64,000 nucleotides of DNA from Shewanella phaeophyticola (GTDB lineage Bacteria; Pseudomonadota; Gammaproteobacteria; Enterobacterales; Shewanellaceae): positions 3,596,001 through 3,660,000 of the forward strand of contig NZ_JAODOQ010000001.1 of NCBI RefSeq assembly GCF_025398315.1, read 5' to 3'. The translations under genes were made by a program, and so were the position numbers. Below the pieces are notes generated by a model that was given only the letters and a program-made list of their open reading frames with translations, was not told where the DNA came from and did not search any database. How positions within the stretch are numbered: the first letter of the stretch is position 1; each line of letters opens with the position of its first letter. This document shows, in pieces, positions 1-11,141 of the stretch.

Positions 1-2992
1 TATCTGCGGTATCAACGCCAAAGCTAAAATCTTTCATTAACGTCGAATACATCTGTAATGCACTTGGATTGTCATCCACCACCAAGGTCGTAAGATTATT
101 TAATTGCTCTGGCACCACTAATGGTTCAATAACCTGTTCTTCAGCAATTTCAAAACTGATGATAAAGCTAAACGTACTGCCGACATTCATTTCTGACTCG
201 ACCTGCATGGTGCCGCCCATCATTGACACCAAATGCTTACTGATTGATAACCCTAACCCTGTGCCGCCATATTTGCGAGTGGTGGAACCGTCGGCTTGTG
301 AAAATGCATCAAATAACATGGCTTGCTGATCTTTACTGATCCCAATACCGGTATCACGCACCCAAAACTTCATGGTAATACGGTTATCGCGTTTGGCGAT
401 GTCTTCACAGCCCAGTTCAACTTCACCGTTTTGAGTAAATTTAACGGCATTAGACAATAAGTTAACCAATACCTGACCTAAACGCAGTGGGTCGCCATTT
501 AAAATAAGCCCTGCTGTTACCGGGGCATAAAGTAATAGTTCAACGCCCTTTTCTTGTGCTTTTATCGCATTGATATCAATAACATGGTCGAGAACTTCAT
601 CAAGTGGGAACGCCACACGTTCTAACTCTAATTTACCGGCTTCAATCTTCGAGAAGTCTAAAATGTCGTTAATAATTCGCAGCAATGACTGCGCCGAGAA
701 TCCAGCTTTATTAAGATAATCTTGTTGTTGAGGGGTCAAATTTGTACGCTGCGCTAATTGCACCATACCAATAATGGCATTCATTGGCGTACGAATTTCA
801 TGACTCATATTCGCCAAGAATTCACTCTTATACATGTTGGCTAATTCAGCATCTTGCTTGGCCTCTAACAGAGCGACTTCGTTACTTTTTTGTTTAGTAA
901 TGTCTTTGTGAGTACCCAACATACGCTTACTGCGGCCACTATCTGTAAACTCGACCGCACGACCTCGTGATAACACCCAATAATATTGTTTATTTTTACC
1001 CAGCATTCTGAATTCAATTTCGTATGTACCTTTTGGGTATTCGACATATTCATTACGGTATTGCTGCACCCGTTCACGATCGTCTGGGTGAAATAACTGA
1101 TCGATGGAGGCTAATAAAGGCGGAAACTCATTCGCTTGGTAGCCAAGCATCGAATAAAACGCGGGGTTACAAATAATTTGCTCTGAATCGATATACCAAT
1201 CCCACAGTCCGTCTTCTACCGCGTCCATCGCTAAATGATAACGTTGCTCTGACATCCGCAGTTGCTCTGCGGCATCGTATTCTTTGGTAATGTCACGCCA
1301 TACTGAAATTAACCCCAGTAAATCGCCACGGCGGTTGTAAAACGGTAACTTAAAGGTGTCGAGTAATACCGGTTTGCCTTCAATATTTACCCGCTCCTGG
1401 TAACGTAATGAGTGTTGCTGAGCGAGCACTTTTTTGTCTTCTTCACCAATACGTTCGCCCTGTTCAGGGCTCACGACTTCAGATGAGGTTAAGCCAATAA
1501 TTTCGTTTTCGCTGTAACCCAGCATGCGCTCTGCTGATTTATTGCAACCTAAGTATTTACCTTCTTTATCTTTAAACACAATGGCTTCTGGGATCGAGTC
1601 AATGAGGGAACGCAGTAAAGCATATTCACGTTCACGTCGCTCAGTGGTTTCACGTAAACGTTGAGTACGCCTCGCAACTAAGTTATCTAAGCGTTTGTTT
1701 TGCTCAGCTAAGTGGTGCGTGTATTGGCGGTTTTCTTCAAAAATACGGCTTACCAGAGCAAACCAGGGCTCCCAGCCGTGGGTGATTTTTTCAGGTGGGC
1801 GGATGGGCTCTTGCGAACAGGCTTCAAGGTGAGTTAATAATCGCGATGCTGGGCTCACAAACGCACGGCGTGTTTGCCAATGCACAATGGTTACCAGCAA
1901 CGATAATGCTAATACCACCAGTAAAAAGCTCAGTTGTAACTTGTCCCATGAATCTTTAAACAAGTCGTCTTCATCTTGTAGATACAATAAACGCCATGGG
2001 GCATTATGTAAGGCAACAGAGTGAATGTAGTAACCATTACGAATGATCCCTTCGTGGGCATCAAACAGTTCAGATTCAGACAAGGAGTGCAGCGCAGCGG
2101 GAATACGCTGGCTAATGTGGAACACCTTGTTCATTTGATTAGAATCAAAATCACTGTGCGACAAAATATTGTTTTGTTAGTCCAGCAAAATAACCGTACC
2201 AGGCATTTTAAAATAGGTGCGGATTTGCTTATCTAATGACGACAAGGTCATGTCGAGGTTAATTGAACCTAAAAAATCATCTTGTAAATATACCGGTAAA
2301 CCTAAGGTGGTAATTAACCCTTGGTGAGCCGAGTCAATGTAAGCTTCGCTCCAAAACACGCTGCGCTGTGGATTCATCGAAGGTGTAGAAAGTTGAAATT
2401 GTTTTTTGTTGAGTAGCTCATCTCTAAAGCGCAGGTCATTATTTTCCCAAGGGTAAAATGACATCATCCGCCGTTTTGAAATATAATAAATTGATGAGGC
2501 TTTTGGGGCGGCTTCTTTCGCTACCGGAAACGATAACGACAGTTCAAACAACATTTCAAGTTCTTGATAAAAACTCTCGGAGCGATCATTAAGCGAGCCT
2601 GCACCGGTAATTCGGCCCATATTGGTAAAAGGCACATCACTTTTGCCATAGTTTGGCTCTAGGGTAAAAAATTGGCCATCTTCGTTGAATTTTTCATATT
2701 GTGGCAGCCTGTCTTTACGCACAAACTCCCCAAGCCGAAGGTGGTCAACCGCCACATCTCGCAAACTCTTAACCGCTCGAATACTCGACTCAAGTAATAA
2801 GTCTATTTGCAATACATGCCGAGCAACTTGTTCTTCTCGTTGATAAATTTGTTGTTCTTTTTGGCGTTCAAACATCATTCCGGCCGACAACAAGGCCATG
2901 ACAATCACCCCAATATAGGTGTAAAACACCGCTTGGTTATAATTGCGTTGAATGGGAGATTTTAGTTGTAAATCTGGCTCAGTCGGTTTCAT
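1..2992 (-). pseudogene. Hybrid sensor histidine kinase, 3' end outside window, one in-frame stop
   Basis: This is a membrane sensor kinase read leftward and cut by the window edge. The start at 2992 (Met-Lys-Pro-Thr) has an AAGGG ribosome-binding site. Order of parts: one membrane segment near residues 20-40, a periplasmic cache-like region to about 330, a second membrane segment, a PAS domain near 455-580 with a PAC tail, a second PAS near 585-700, a HisKA box SHEIRTPMNAIIG with the phospho-His near 731, an HATPase with NLLSNAVKFT, DTGIGIS and GGTGLGLS, then the start of a receiver (VVDDNPSA). A TAA at 2177-2179 interrupts it at codon 272, and the same frame continues without further stops. 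The stop may be a real nonsense mutation or a base error. The ligand is unknown; the family relays signals by phosphotransfer. Confidence 0.85.
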
Positions 2993-3171
2993 TAACAACC
3001 CTTGATACAGCGGAAAATAACGCGCTGGCGAACGAATAACACCAAAAAATAGGCAATACAAAAACGAATGATGATGATATCAGGAAGATAAGCTCAAGCA
3101 CATGTAATAATGATCTATTAGTGACTTGTCCAACCTCAAAACAGCACTGTAATCATAGAATAAAATACAGA

Positions 3172-3206
3172 TATAAAAAATAAGGTCACCTAGGCAACCT
3201 TATTTG
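3172..3206 (-). terminator. Rho-independent terminator after the PhoH-like gene
   Basis: Read leftward, AAATAAGGT pairs with ACCTTATTT across a ten-base loop and is followed by a T-rich run. It lies just downstream of the PhoH-like gene. Confidence 0.6.
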
Positions 3207-3241
3207 TTTACAGTTCAATGAATAAACCAAGGCAAAGTAGA

Positions 3242-4637
3242 TTATAAATGCTCTTCAGCAAACTCCGCTAAGCGTGAACGTACCACGCCATTTAAGTAAA
3301 TATTAGCACTGCCCTCAAAGTCTTTAAAACGCTCCACCATGTAAGTTAACCCCGAGGTCACAGCGGTTAGATAGGTCGAGTCTATTTGTGCTAAGTTACC
3401 GCTACAAATCAGCTTAGTCCCTTCGCCCATGCGGGTTATCATGGTTTTAATTTGTGAGGCCGTCAGGTTTTGACACTCATCTAAAATAACCACGGAATTT
3501 TGAATCGAACGCCCACGCATAAAGTTAATCGACTTAAACTGAATGTTGGCTTTTTCCATAATGTAATTAACGCTGCCAGTGGGATTAACATCGTTTTTAT
3601 GGAGCACTTCAAGCGTGTCAGTAATCGCCGCTAGCCAAGGCGCCATTTTTTCTTCTTCGGTGCCGGGTAAAAAACCAATGGACTCAGCAATTTCTGGGGT
3701 ATTACGTGTGACAATCACCTTGTCGTACATTTTACGTTCAACCACTAATTCTAATGCGGCCGCCATGGCGAGTAAGGTTTTACCACATCCCGCAGGCTCC
3801 AGTTAAAATAATCAACTCAATGTCAGGGTCGAGCAGCGCATCAAGCGCCATTCCCTGATATATGTTTTTAGGTTTAACGCCCCATGCTTCATGATGCATT
3901 AAACGATCACGGCCACGGTCTATGATCTCAAGATGCTTGGTGGTTTTGCTGGCCACTCTGGCGCAAAAGTCAGAACCGTCATCAATTAAATACTCATTAA
4001 GGTAAAAGTTTTCACCACCTAAGTGATCAATCGGCACCTGATGAACAGTATGCCTGCCCTTACGGTCTGTCGACACTTTGTCGACATTTTGCCAAAAGTC
4101 CCCTGGAAACTGATAAAAGCCTTTGGTTAAAAAACGAATATCATCAATAAGTTGATCGGTTCGATAATCTTCAACGAGCTCAATACCAGCGCCTTTAGCC
4201 TTTAAGCGCATATTAATGTCTTTAGTGACAAGGACTACGGTGCGTGGAGAATGAATTTTTTGTAAGTGCAGTGCGGTATTGATAATGCGGTTATCGTTAT
4301 TGTCACCGGGAAGTGAGCCGATAATAAATTCAATTTGATGGTCAGGAAATATGGATAAATGGCCAGAGACTTCTGTGTGTTCTTCGCGGGTGGGTAATGC
4401 AACGCCTTTTAAAATTTGCTCCGGGGTCGTCTAGCCGCCAAGAATATCCTCCAATGCTCGTATGGCGACTCGAGCATCGCGACTCACATCGCGCTTTCGA
4501 TCCTTAATACTGTCAAGTTCCTCTAATACAGTCATCGGAATAATTACGTCATGTTCTTTAAACGAATATATCGCTAAAGGTTCATGCAGTAACACGTTGG
4601 TATCCAGTACAAACAACTTTTTGTCGTTTAGTTCCAT
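3242..4637 (-). pseudogene. PhoH-family ATPase with PIN domain, stop plus frameshift
   Basis: This is a two-domain PhoH2/YlaK-type protein, an N-terminal PIN nuclease (KLFVLDTNVLLHEP, DRKRDVSRDARVA) fused to a C-terminal PhoH helicase-like ATPase. The family is linked to RNA unwinding and cleavage. The ATPase half has VVILDECQNLT (Walker B) and LICSGNLAQID. Two lesions are seen: an in-frame TAG at 4431-4433 after LEDILGG, and a one-base insertion at 3795-3800 inside the Walker A loop. Replacing GGAGCC by GGGCC (reading strand) restores LTGPAGCGKT. The pieces are 68, about 143 and 174 residues, and together about 464 residues, a normal length for the family. The start at 4637 is the only good ATG. 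Both lesions may be assembly errors. Confidence 0.85.
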
Positions 4638-4988
4638 GGCGCCTCCAGTGTGCTCTCAATCAATTGATTTCAATGTATCGACTTAAACGCTTAACATAAA
4701 AGGATAATTTACTTCATTATTGAAAACAGGCAGTCATCTTTAGCATTCGACTCACCTAAAATCACTATGACATTGGCTGCCCAATAACTCAATAAAATAT
4801 TCACGCCTTATTACCCATAAAAGGTTAGCAGCCCCTAAACACTATGACGTCAATGTGACACTGAAATGTCAACTTGCACTAAAAACAACCAACTGGTAGA
4901 TAAATCAATGCTAGAATTTCAATCTGGATGGGATTGGTTTAACATACGCCCCCTTTTTGTTTCCCCCGCTTCAAATAGAGAATAAAAG
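4638..4988. other. Intergenic region between divergent PhoH-like gene and rapA
   Basis: About 350 bases between divergently read genes. It must hold both promoters, but I cannot assign -35/-10 boxes with confidence. No open frame, RNA gene or repeat was recognised. Confidence 0.4.
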
Positions 4989-7896
4989 ATGCCTTTTGCT
5001 TTAGGTCAACGCTGGATTAGTGATACCGAGTCAGAGCTCGGATTAGGAACCGTCGTTCAAATTGAAGGCCGCATGGTTACGCTGCTGTTCCCTGCCACTG
5101 GAGAAAACCGGATGTTTTCTCGCAGTGAAGCTCCCTTAACTCGGGTTATTTTTAATCCTGGTGACACCGTTGAAAGTGGTGAAGGCTGGAGTATCACCAT
5201 TAACGAGGTTGAAGAAAAAAACCAACTGGTGATTTACCACGGTATTCACAGTGACACTCAAGAAAACGTTAGCCTGCGCGAAACAATGCTCAGCCATAAT
5301 ATTCGTTTTAACAAGCCACAAGACCGCCTGTTTGCTGGGCAAATTGATCGCTTAGAACGCTTTGGTGTACGTTACCAATGCCAATTATTGCGCCATAAAT
5401 TAGCCACATCTGATTTATTGGGACAACAAGGCTCACGTGTTGGTTTGATTGCCCACCAACAGTGGATTGCCCACGAAGTCGGTCGTCGTTATGCACCGCG
5501 CGTATTACTTGCCGATGAAGTCGGTTTAGGTAAAACCATTGAAGCGGGTTTGATTATTCATCAGCAGTTACTCACTGGTCGTGCTGAGCGTATTTTAGTC
5601 ATTGTGCCAGACACACTGCGCCATCAATGGTTAGTTGAAATGCTGCGTCGTTTTAACCTGCGCTTTTCAGTATTTGATGAAGACCGCTGCGTTGAAGCCT
5701 ATGCCGACAATGACAACCCATTCTATACCGAACAGTTAATCATTTGCTCACTTGACCTACTTCGCAAGAAAAAGCGCCTAGAACAAGCCTTAGATGCAGA
5801 TTGGGACTTAATGGTAGTCGACGAAGCACATCACTTAGAATGGTCTGAAGACGCACCAAGCCGTGCTTATCAAATCGTTGAAGCCTTAAGTGAAGTGGTA
5901 CCAGGCGTATTGTTATTAACCGCAACGCCAGATCAGCTCGGCCATCAAAGCCACTTTGCGCGTTTGCGCTTGCTTGATCCCGATCGTTTTTACGATTACG
6001 ACGCATTTTTAGCTGAAGAGTCAAGCTATAAAGACGTCGCCGAAGCGGCCGAAGCATTAAGTAAAGACAGCAAATTGCCCGACACCGCCATCAACAGCTT
6101 AACCGAATTGCTCAGCGAAAAAGACATTGAGCCAAGCATTCGCCTAATCCAGGCAAAAGACGTTGATAGCGAGCTACAACAAGCTGCGCGCCAAGACTTA
6201 TTACAAGAATTGTTAGACCGTCACGGTACGGAGCCGCGTGCTTTACCGTAACAGCCGAGCCTCAGTAAAGGGTTTCCCTAAACGTTTCTTTAATGCCTAC
6301 CCGCAAGAAATGCCAGAGCAATACGTTACCGCCGAGCGGGTTAATGCCATGATGGGCAGCGCGAAAACAGCTCAGGCTAAAGCAATACAAGCCCTTAGCC
6401 CTGAAAAGCTTTACCAAGCCTTTGAAAACGACAGTGCCAGTTGGTGGAAATTTGATCCTCGAGTAGATTGGCTCATCGATTTCTTAAAAAATCATCGCAG
6501 CAAAAAAGTGCTGATTATTGCCAGCCAAGCAGAAACAGCATTAAGCCTTGAAGAAGCTCTGCGTACCCGTGAAGGTATCCAGGCCACCGTATTCCATGAA
6601 GGAATGTCAATCATCGAGCGCGACAAAGCCGGTGCTTACTTTGCCCAAGAAGAAGGCGGTGCACAGGCATTAATTTGCTCTGAAATCGGCTCTGAAGGAC
6701 GTAACTTCCAGTTTGCGAGCCACCTTGTGTTGTTCGACTTACCACTCAACCCTGACTTACTTGAGCAACGTATCGGCCGTTTAGACCGTATTGGTCAGCT
6801 TAATGATATTCAAATACATTTGCCGTATTTAAGTGACACTGCACAAGAGCGTTTAATGCGTTGGTATCACGAAGGTCTTAATGCGTTTGAGTTAACTTGC
6901 CCCAGTGGTCACGTGCTATTTGGCGAATTTGCCGACGAACTTATTGACGTACTCAGCAACGATGACGAAGATGCCATGGTGCAATTACTTAACCATACTC
7001 AACATCGTTATAAAGAACTCAAGCATGCCATGGAGCAAGGCCGCGATAAGCTACTCGAAATCAACTCTCATGGTGGCGAGCGTGCTAATGCGTTAATTCA
7101 ACGTTTGTCAGACAGCGACAACGACACCCATTTAATTGGTTCGGTTATTCGCTTATGGGACATTATTGGTGTTGATCAAGAAGATCGCGGTGAAAACTCG
7201 ATTATTTTGCGCCCAAGTGAGCACATGATGTTCCCGACATATCCAGGTTTACATGAAGATGGTGTCACAGTGACGTTTGACCGTAACACCGCCTTGTCGC
7301 GTGACGATATTGCGTTTATTTCGCAAGAACATCCGTTAGTGCAAACCGGCTTAGATTTAATTACAGGCTCAGAAACTGGTACCACTAGCGTAGCCATTCT
7401 TAAAAACAAAGCGCTACCAGCAGGCACATTGTTTTTAGAATTGATTTACATGGCAGATGCATCAGCTCCTAAATCTACTCAGCTTTACCGTTATTTACCG
7501 CCTACGCCTATCCGTATATTGCTAGACAAAAATGGCTTAAACATGTCCGATAAAGTCGACTATGCTAGCTTTGATAAACAGCTCAGTGCGGTTAACCGAC
7601 ACATTGCCAGTAAGTTGGTCAATGCATCACAGCCTATTTTGCACCCGTTATTTGCTAAAGGTGAAGAGCATGCTAAGCAAGCGCTTAACGATTTAGTCAC
7701 GGATGCAAGGACTAAAATGACCCTACAATTAACCGGTGAGCTTGAACGACTTGAAGCCCTAAAAGCCGTTAACCCGAACATTCGCGAAGATGAGCTAGAC
7801 TATATTCGCAATCAAATGGTCGAGTTAACAGATTACATGGACAACAGCCAGTTACAGCTTGATGCAATTCGCATGGTGTTAGTGAGTCACGTTTAA
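4989..7896 (+). pseudogene. rapA: RNA polymerase recycling ATPase RapA, one frameshift
   Basis: RapA is a SWI2/SNF2 ATPase that binds RNA polymerase and promotes its recycling. The N-terminal Tudor-like domains start [15 protein letters not shown]. Motif I is [14 protein letters not shown], the Walker B box is [10 protein letters not shown], and TATP follows. The helicase C-terminal lobe contains [28 protein letters not shown] and [11 protein letters not shown] single base is inserted at 6230-6235: reading GGAGCC as GGGCC gives HGTGRVLYRNS, matching the E. coli HGTSRVLFRN segment. The repaired gene encodes 968 residues, the same length I recall for E. coli RapA. Rightward, single gene, with a terminator directly downstream. 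Function is certain from similarity; the break is probably not biological. Confidence 0.95.
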
Positions 7897-7931
7897 TCCC
7901 GGTTGCCACAGGGAAAACATATAGTACTTTG

Positions 7932-7964
7932 ATAATGCCCTGTTTTCAGGGCATTATTGTTTTT
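7932..7964 (+). terminator. Terminator after rapA
   Basis: An 11-bp stem, ATAATGCCCTG paired with CAGGGCATTAT around a four-T loop, is followed by TGTTTTT. It sits 36 bases past the rapA stop. Confidence 0.9.
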
Positions 7965-7999
7965 AGATTCTCTTTAGATTGTTTGCTGGTGAGGTTTTT

Positions 8000-8872
8000 G
8001 TGCAAGTAAGACATGTTTGCCACATATTAATTATCGCAGTTGGGCTGTGGGCACTGATCCCTAACGCAAGTGCGCAGCAAAAGTATGCCCACTTAAACCC
8101 CAATGAAATTAAATTTGTCACTATCGACGGCAAAAAAACCGAAATATTAGTCCGTTCATGGGAAAGTAAAAAGCAATTTGGCTCAATGGTCATTATTGGA
8201 GCCGTCTGATACCGATGCTGATGCCAACGGCCTGGTTAATTACTTACGACCCACATCAATACTCGCGGCTGGGCAAGTATTACTCTAACCCCAGCCAAAG
8301 GGCTTTATCGTCCTAATTATGCCACCAAACCTGAAGATATTAGCGAAGCCGGAGATGAGCAAATGACTCTAGGCACCAATAAAAGCACCCCAAAATACAC
8401 TTCAGAGCAATTACTTGAGCTGCGTAATTTTCAACAAGCGGCACTCAGCGAAACCATTAATCAGCTTGGCTCAACGTTAGGTTTATTTCCTGGTGCCAAT
8501 ATTTTAATTGCCATTGATGACAGTGCAGGCATGGTGACTAATTTGTTGTATGACAAAAAGATCCCCAATCCAGATGTGTTTGTAGTCGTTAATCCATATC
8601 GTGAATTTGAGTATTTGATTGATCCGCAAAGTCAGCGAAAGTCTATTGCAGAACAATTAGTGACCATGTCATTACCCATTCTAGATCTTCAATCAGGCGA
8701 TGCACATCCAATTTCAATTGCAGAGGCTTCAACTAGGCTCAACTACAACCAGGTCAAACCGCCACGTTATTACCGTCAATATCAAATGAGCTTAGATTTT
8801 AGCAACCAAAGCGGCTGGGAAGAGGCGCTCAATCAAATTGAAGGCTTCTCAAGAACGGCTATTGGCCGCTAA
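8000..8872 (+). pseudogene. DUF3530-like exported protein, two frameshifts
   Basis: This is a predicted exported protein of the DUF3530 type (alpha/beta-hydrolase-like, function unknown). I prefer the GTG start at 8000, which has GAGG five bases upstream and opens a signal peptide ending near NASAQQ. Two indels break it. At 8198-8203 GGAGCC read as GGGCC continues into GPSDTDADANGL. Near 8250 a missing C in a C-run restores YLRPHINTRGWASITLTP, which then joins the long final segment ending at 8872. Repaired length is about 290 residues. The middle contains the region NILIAIDDSAGMVTN. It stands alone between the rapA terminator and the oppositely read crotonase gene. The family assignment rests on recollection of the N-terminal pattern and is moderate. 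Confidence 0.7.
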
Positions 8873-8911
8873 CACTGGCCTCACTTTCCTTTATTAATCA
8901 CGGCAAAAGCA

Positions 8912-9718
8912 TTACCACCAAGGTTGTCTTGATTGATAAGCTTTGTCTGGCTTTTTAGCTTGTCTTATCGCAGCGATAACGCGATTTTTCCCCATTAATA
9001 AGCGAATTTGACTCAAAGATTCACGCGCCAATAAGCTCCTCACTGTGCCAGTCCAACTTTGGTTAATACTGCGCTTAATTGCAGCGTTGGCATCTGGCGA
9101 GGTCTGCATTATTTTTTGTGCTAAAGCGAGTGCTGTCTCAAAGGGAGTTTCACTGATTTCACTAATCAGTCCAAGTTCTAGGGCTTGTGGCGCGGTCAGT
9201 ATATCAGCGGTGTAAGTGAGCATTAGCGCTTTGTCTTTGGCGATAATTTGGCGTAAAGCAACAAGCCCAGCCATATCAGGAACCAAGCCCCACTTAGCCT
9301 CCATAATCGACAACTTACATTCTGGGCTGGCAATACGAACATCTGCCCCTAAGGCTATTTGAGTGCCACCGCCATAACAACACCCTTGCAATACTGCAAT
9401 CACAGGAATGGGCAAACGCTGCCAACCAATAGACACTCGCTGGGCTAAATTGGCGTTACCCGGTAGCCATTTAAACAGTAATTTTGCTGCTTTACTTGGC
9501 GAACTCGCCACACTTTTAACATCTAACCCAGAACAGAAATTACCTTCAGCACCCGACAAAATAACCGCATTGACGCGTTTATCTTTAGCCAGTTGTTTAA
9601 TGACTTTATCTATCGCGTTAAACATCTCATAACTGAGTGCATTAATTTTACTGGGGCGGTTTAAGCAAACATGGGCAATGCCTTGCTCAATATTGAGCGT
9701 GACTAAATCCGTTTCCAT
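8912..9718 (-). CDS. Enoyl-CoA hydratase/isomerase family protein (crotonase)
   Basis: A 268-residue crotonase-fold protein. The N-terminal part VCLNRPSKINALSYEMF and the oxyanion-hole segments ILSGAEGNFCSGLDVKS and LQGCCYGGGTQIALGADVR are typical. Members hydrate or isomerise acyl-CoA thioesters in the cytoplasm. The segment IMEAKWGLVPDMAG carries a Glu where hydratases often have a catalytic acid, and an Asp follows soon after, so a hydratase or isomerase is possible. The substrate cannot be read from the sequence. It is a single leftward gene facing the DUF3530 gene, with no beta-oxidation partners nearby. Confidence 0.9.
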   Translation of the reverse strand: METDLVTLNIEQGIAHVCLNRPSKINALSYEMFNAIDKVIKQLAKDKRVNAVILSGAEGNFCSGLDVKSVASSPSKAAKLLFKWLPGNANLAQRVSIGWQRLPIPVIAVLQGCCYGGGTQIALGADVRIASPECKLSIMEAKWGLVPDMAGLVALRQIIAKDKALMLTYTADILTAPQALELGLISEISETPFETALALAQKIMQTSPDANAAIKRSINQSWTGTVRSLLARESLSQIRLLMGKNRVIAAIRQAKKPDKAYQSRQPWW

Positions 9719-10130
9719 AAATAGTTTCCGTTTATCTGGTCTGTCCAGTTTTTAGATTACCATATAAGACATTGCGCCTAGTAGGAATAATATTTATTGT
9801 CAAAATAGTTACATTGGTCAAATTATTGCCACAGTTTTACAGTGAAATGATATTGTTTATGCAGAAATGATTTAGAATGACATTCGGTACAAGCTGTTGT
9901 TGCGGTTGCTAATCAGCTTTTTGATAAACCAGAATGAGAGAAAACACATATTTTATGTTACATAATTGTTTTTAATTATCCTTGATCGCCATTTTTGTTA
10001 ACAATTGAGTATAATAAACAATTAAACACAAAGTACTGTAAAACAGTCTTATAATAAAGATACGTCTCGTGTCGCTCACAGTTGATTTGATGAGTGTTTC
10101 CAAAAGGCGAATTAAGGAACCCTTGGCACA
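9719..10130. other. Intergenic region upstream of the CheC-like regulator
   Basis: About 410 AT-rich bases between divergent genes. The end nearest 10131 carries AAGGAAC as a ribosome-binding site. No RNA gene, repeat or convincing operator was recognised. Confidence 0.4.
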
Positions 10131-11126
10131 ATGACCATACCGATATTGATATGTGATGATTCAGCATTAGCCAGAAAACAAATGGCACGCACCCTTCCCA
10201 AAGATTGGGATGTAGAAATCAGCTACGCTGCAAATGGTGCCGAAGGCCTCGAAGTAATCCGCGCAGGCAAAGGTGAAATTGTCTTCCTCGACCTTAACAT
10301 GCCCGTCATGGACGGTTATGAAGTGCTCCAAGCTGTTCAACAACAAGACTTACCTGCATTAATTATTGTGGTCTCGGGCGACATTCAAATTAAAGCCCAC
10401 GAGCGAGTCAAAGCCCTAGGTGCACTCGACTTTATTCAAAAGCCCGTCAGTGCTGATGCAATCAGCAATATTCTCCAAGAGTACGGTATCCTCACCCTGA
10501 CCCAAGGCCAGCAAGCCGATGACACCCCAATGGTAAAAGTAGACATGCGCGATGCATGTCAAGAAATTGCCAACGTTGCCATGGGGCGCGCAGCAGACTT
10601 ACTCGCCAAGCTTCTTGATGTGTTTGTATTACTCCCCATCCCTAATGTCAACGTGTTAGAAGTCAGTGAGCTCACCATGGCATTAAAAGCCACCGAGCGT
10701 AGCTCTACAGTCTCAGGGTTATGCCAGGGTTTTATTGGCGCGGGCATTGCCGGTGAAGCGTTATTGCTCTTCCATGATTCGAGTTTTGAAGACATGGCCA
10801 AGCTCATGGGGTTAGAAAACCCAGATGACATCAATACCGAAATTGAAGTCATGATGGACACGGGCAACGTGCTAATTGGCGCTTTTTTAAATGGTATTTC
10901 AGAACAACTTGATATGAAATTCAGTCAGGCGCATCCAGTGGTGCTTGGCAGGCATTGTAGTGTCAATGAGTTGATCCACGACAATTCAGAAAAGTGGCAG
11001 CGCACACTTGCGATGGAAATTAACTATCGCATTGAAGATTACAACATTCAGTGCGACTTGTTACTGCTGTTTACTGAAGACTCAATCCCTACGCTTAACT
11101 ACAAGCTTGGCTACCTACTCGACTAA
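10131..11126 (+). CDS. Response regulator with CheC-like phosphatase domain
   Basis: A 331-residue protein with a receiver at residues 1-120 (ILICDDSALARKQM, phospho-acceptor in VFLDLNMPVMDGYE, switch Ser in VVSGD, Lys in IQKPVS). It is followed by a CheC/CheX-type domain with two signature helices, ACQEIANVAMGRAAD and MMDTGNVLIGAFLNGI, each followed by a Pro at about the usual spacing. CheC-family proteins dephosphorylate phospho-CheY or related receivers. The fusion suggests a regulator that removes phosphate from itself or from a partner. The diguanylate cyclase gene begins 15 bases downstream, so the two probably form an operon linking phospho-signalling to cyclic-di-GMP. Confidence 0.85.
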   Translation: MTIPILICDDSALARKQMARTLPKDWDVEISYAANGAEGLEVIRAGKGEIVFLDLNMPVMDGYEVLQAVQQQDLPALIIVVSGDIQIKAHERVKALGALDFIQKPVSADAISNILQEYGILTLTQGQQADDTPMVKVDMRDACQEIANVAMGRAADLLAKLLDVFVLLPIPNVNVLEVSELTMALKATERSSTVSGLCQGFIGAGIAGEALLLFHDSSFEDMAKLMGLENPDDINTEIEVMMDTGNVLIGAFLNGISEQLDMKFSQAHPVVLGRHCSVNELIHDNSEKWQRTLAMEINYRIEDYNIQCDLLLLFTEDSIPTLNYKLGYLLD

Positions 11127-11141
11127 CGCTGGATAAAAATT

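Noticed and set aside
6230-6235. Programmed frameshifting in rapA and other genes
   Set aside because: No slippery heptamer is seen, and the lesions are at different positions in unrelated genes. Sequence error at GGGCC is simpler.
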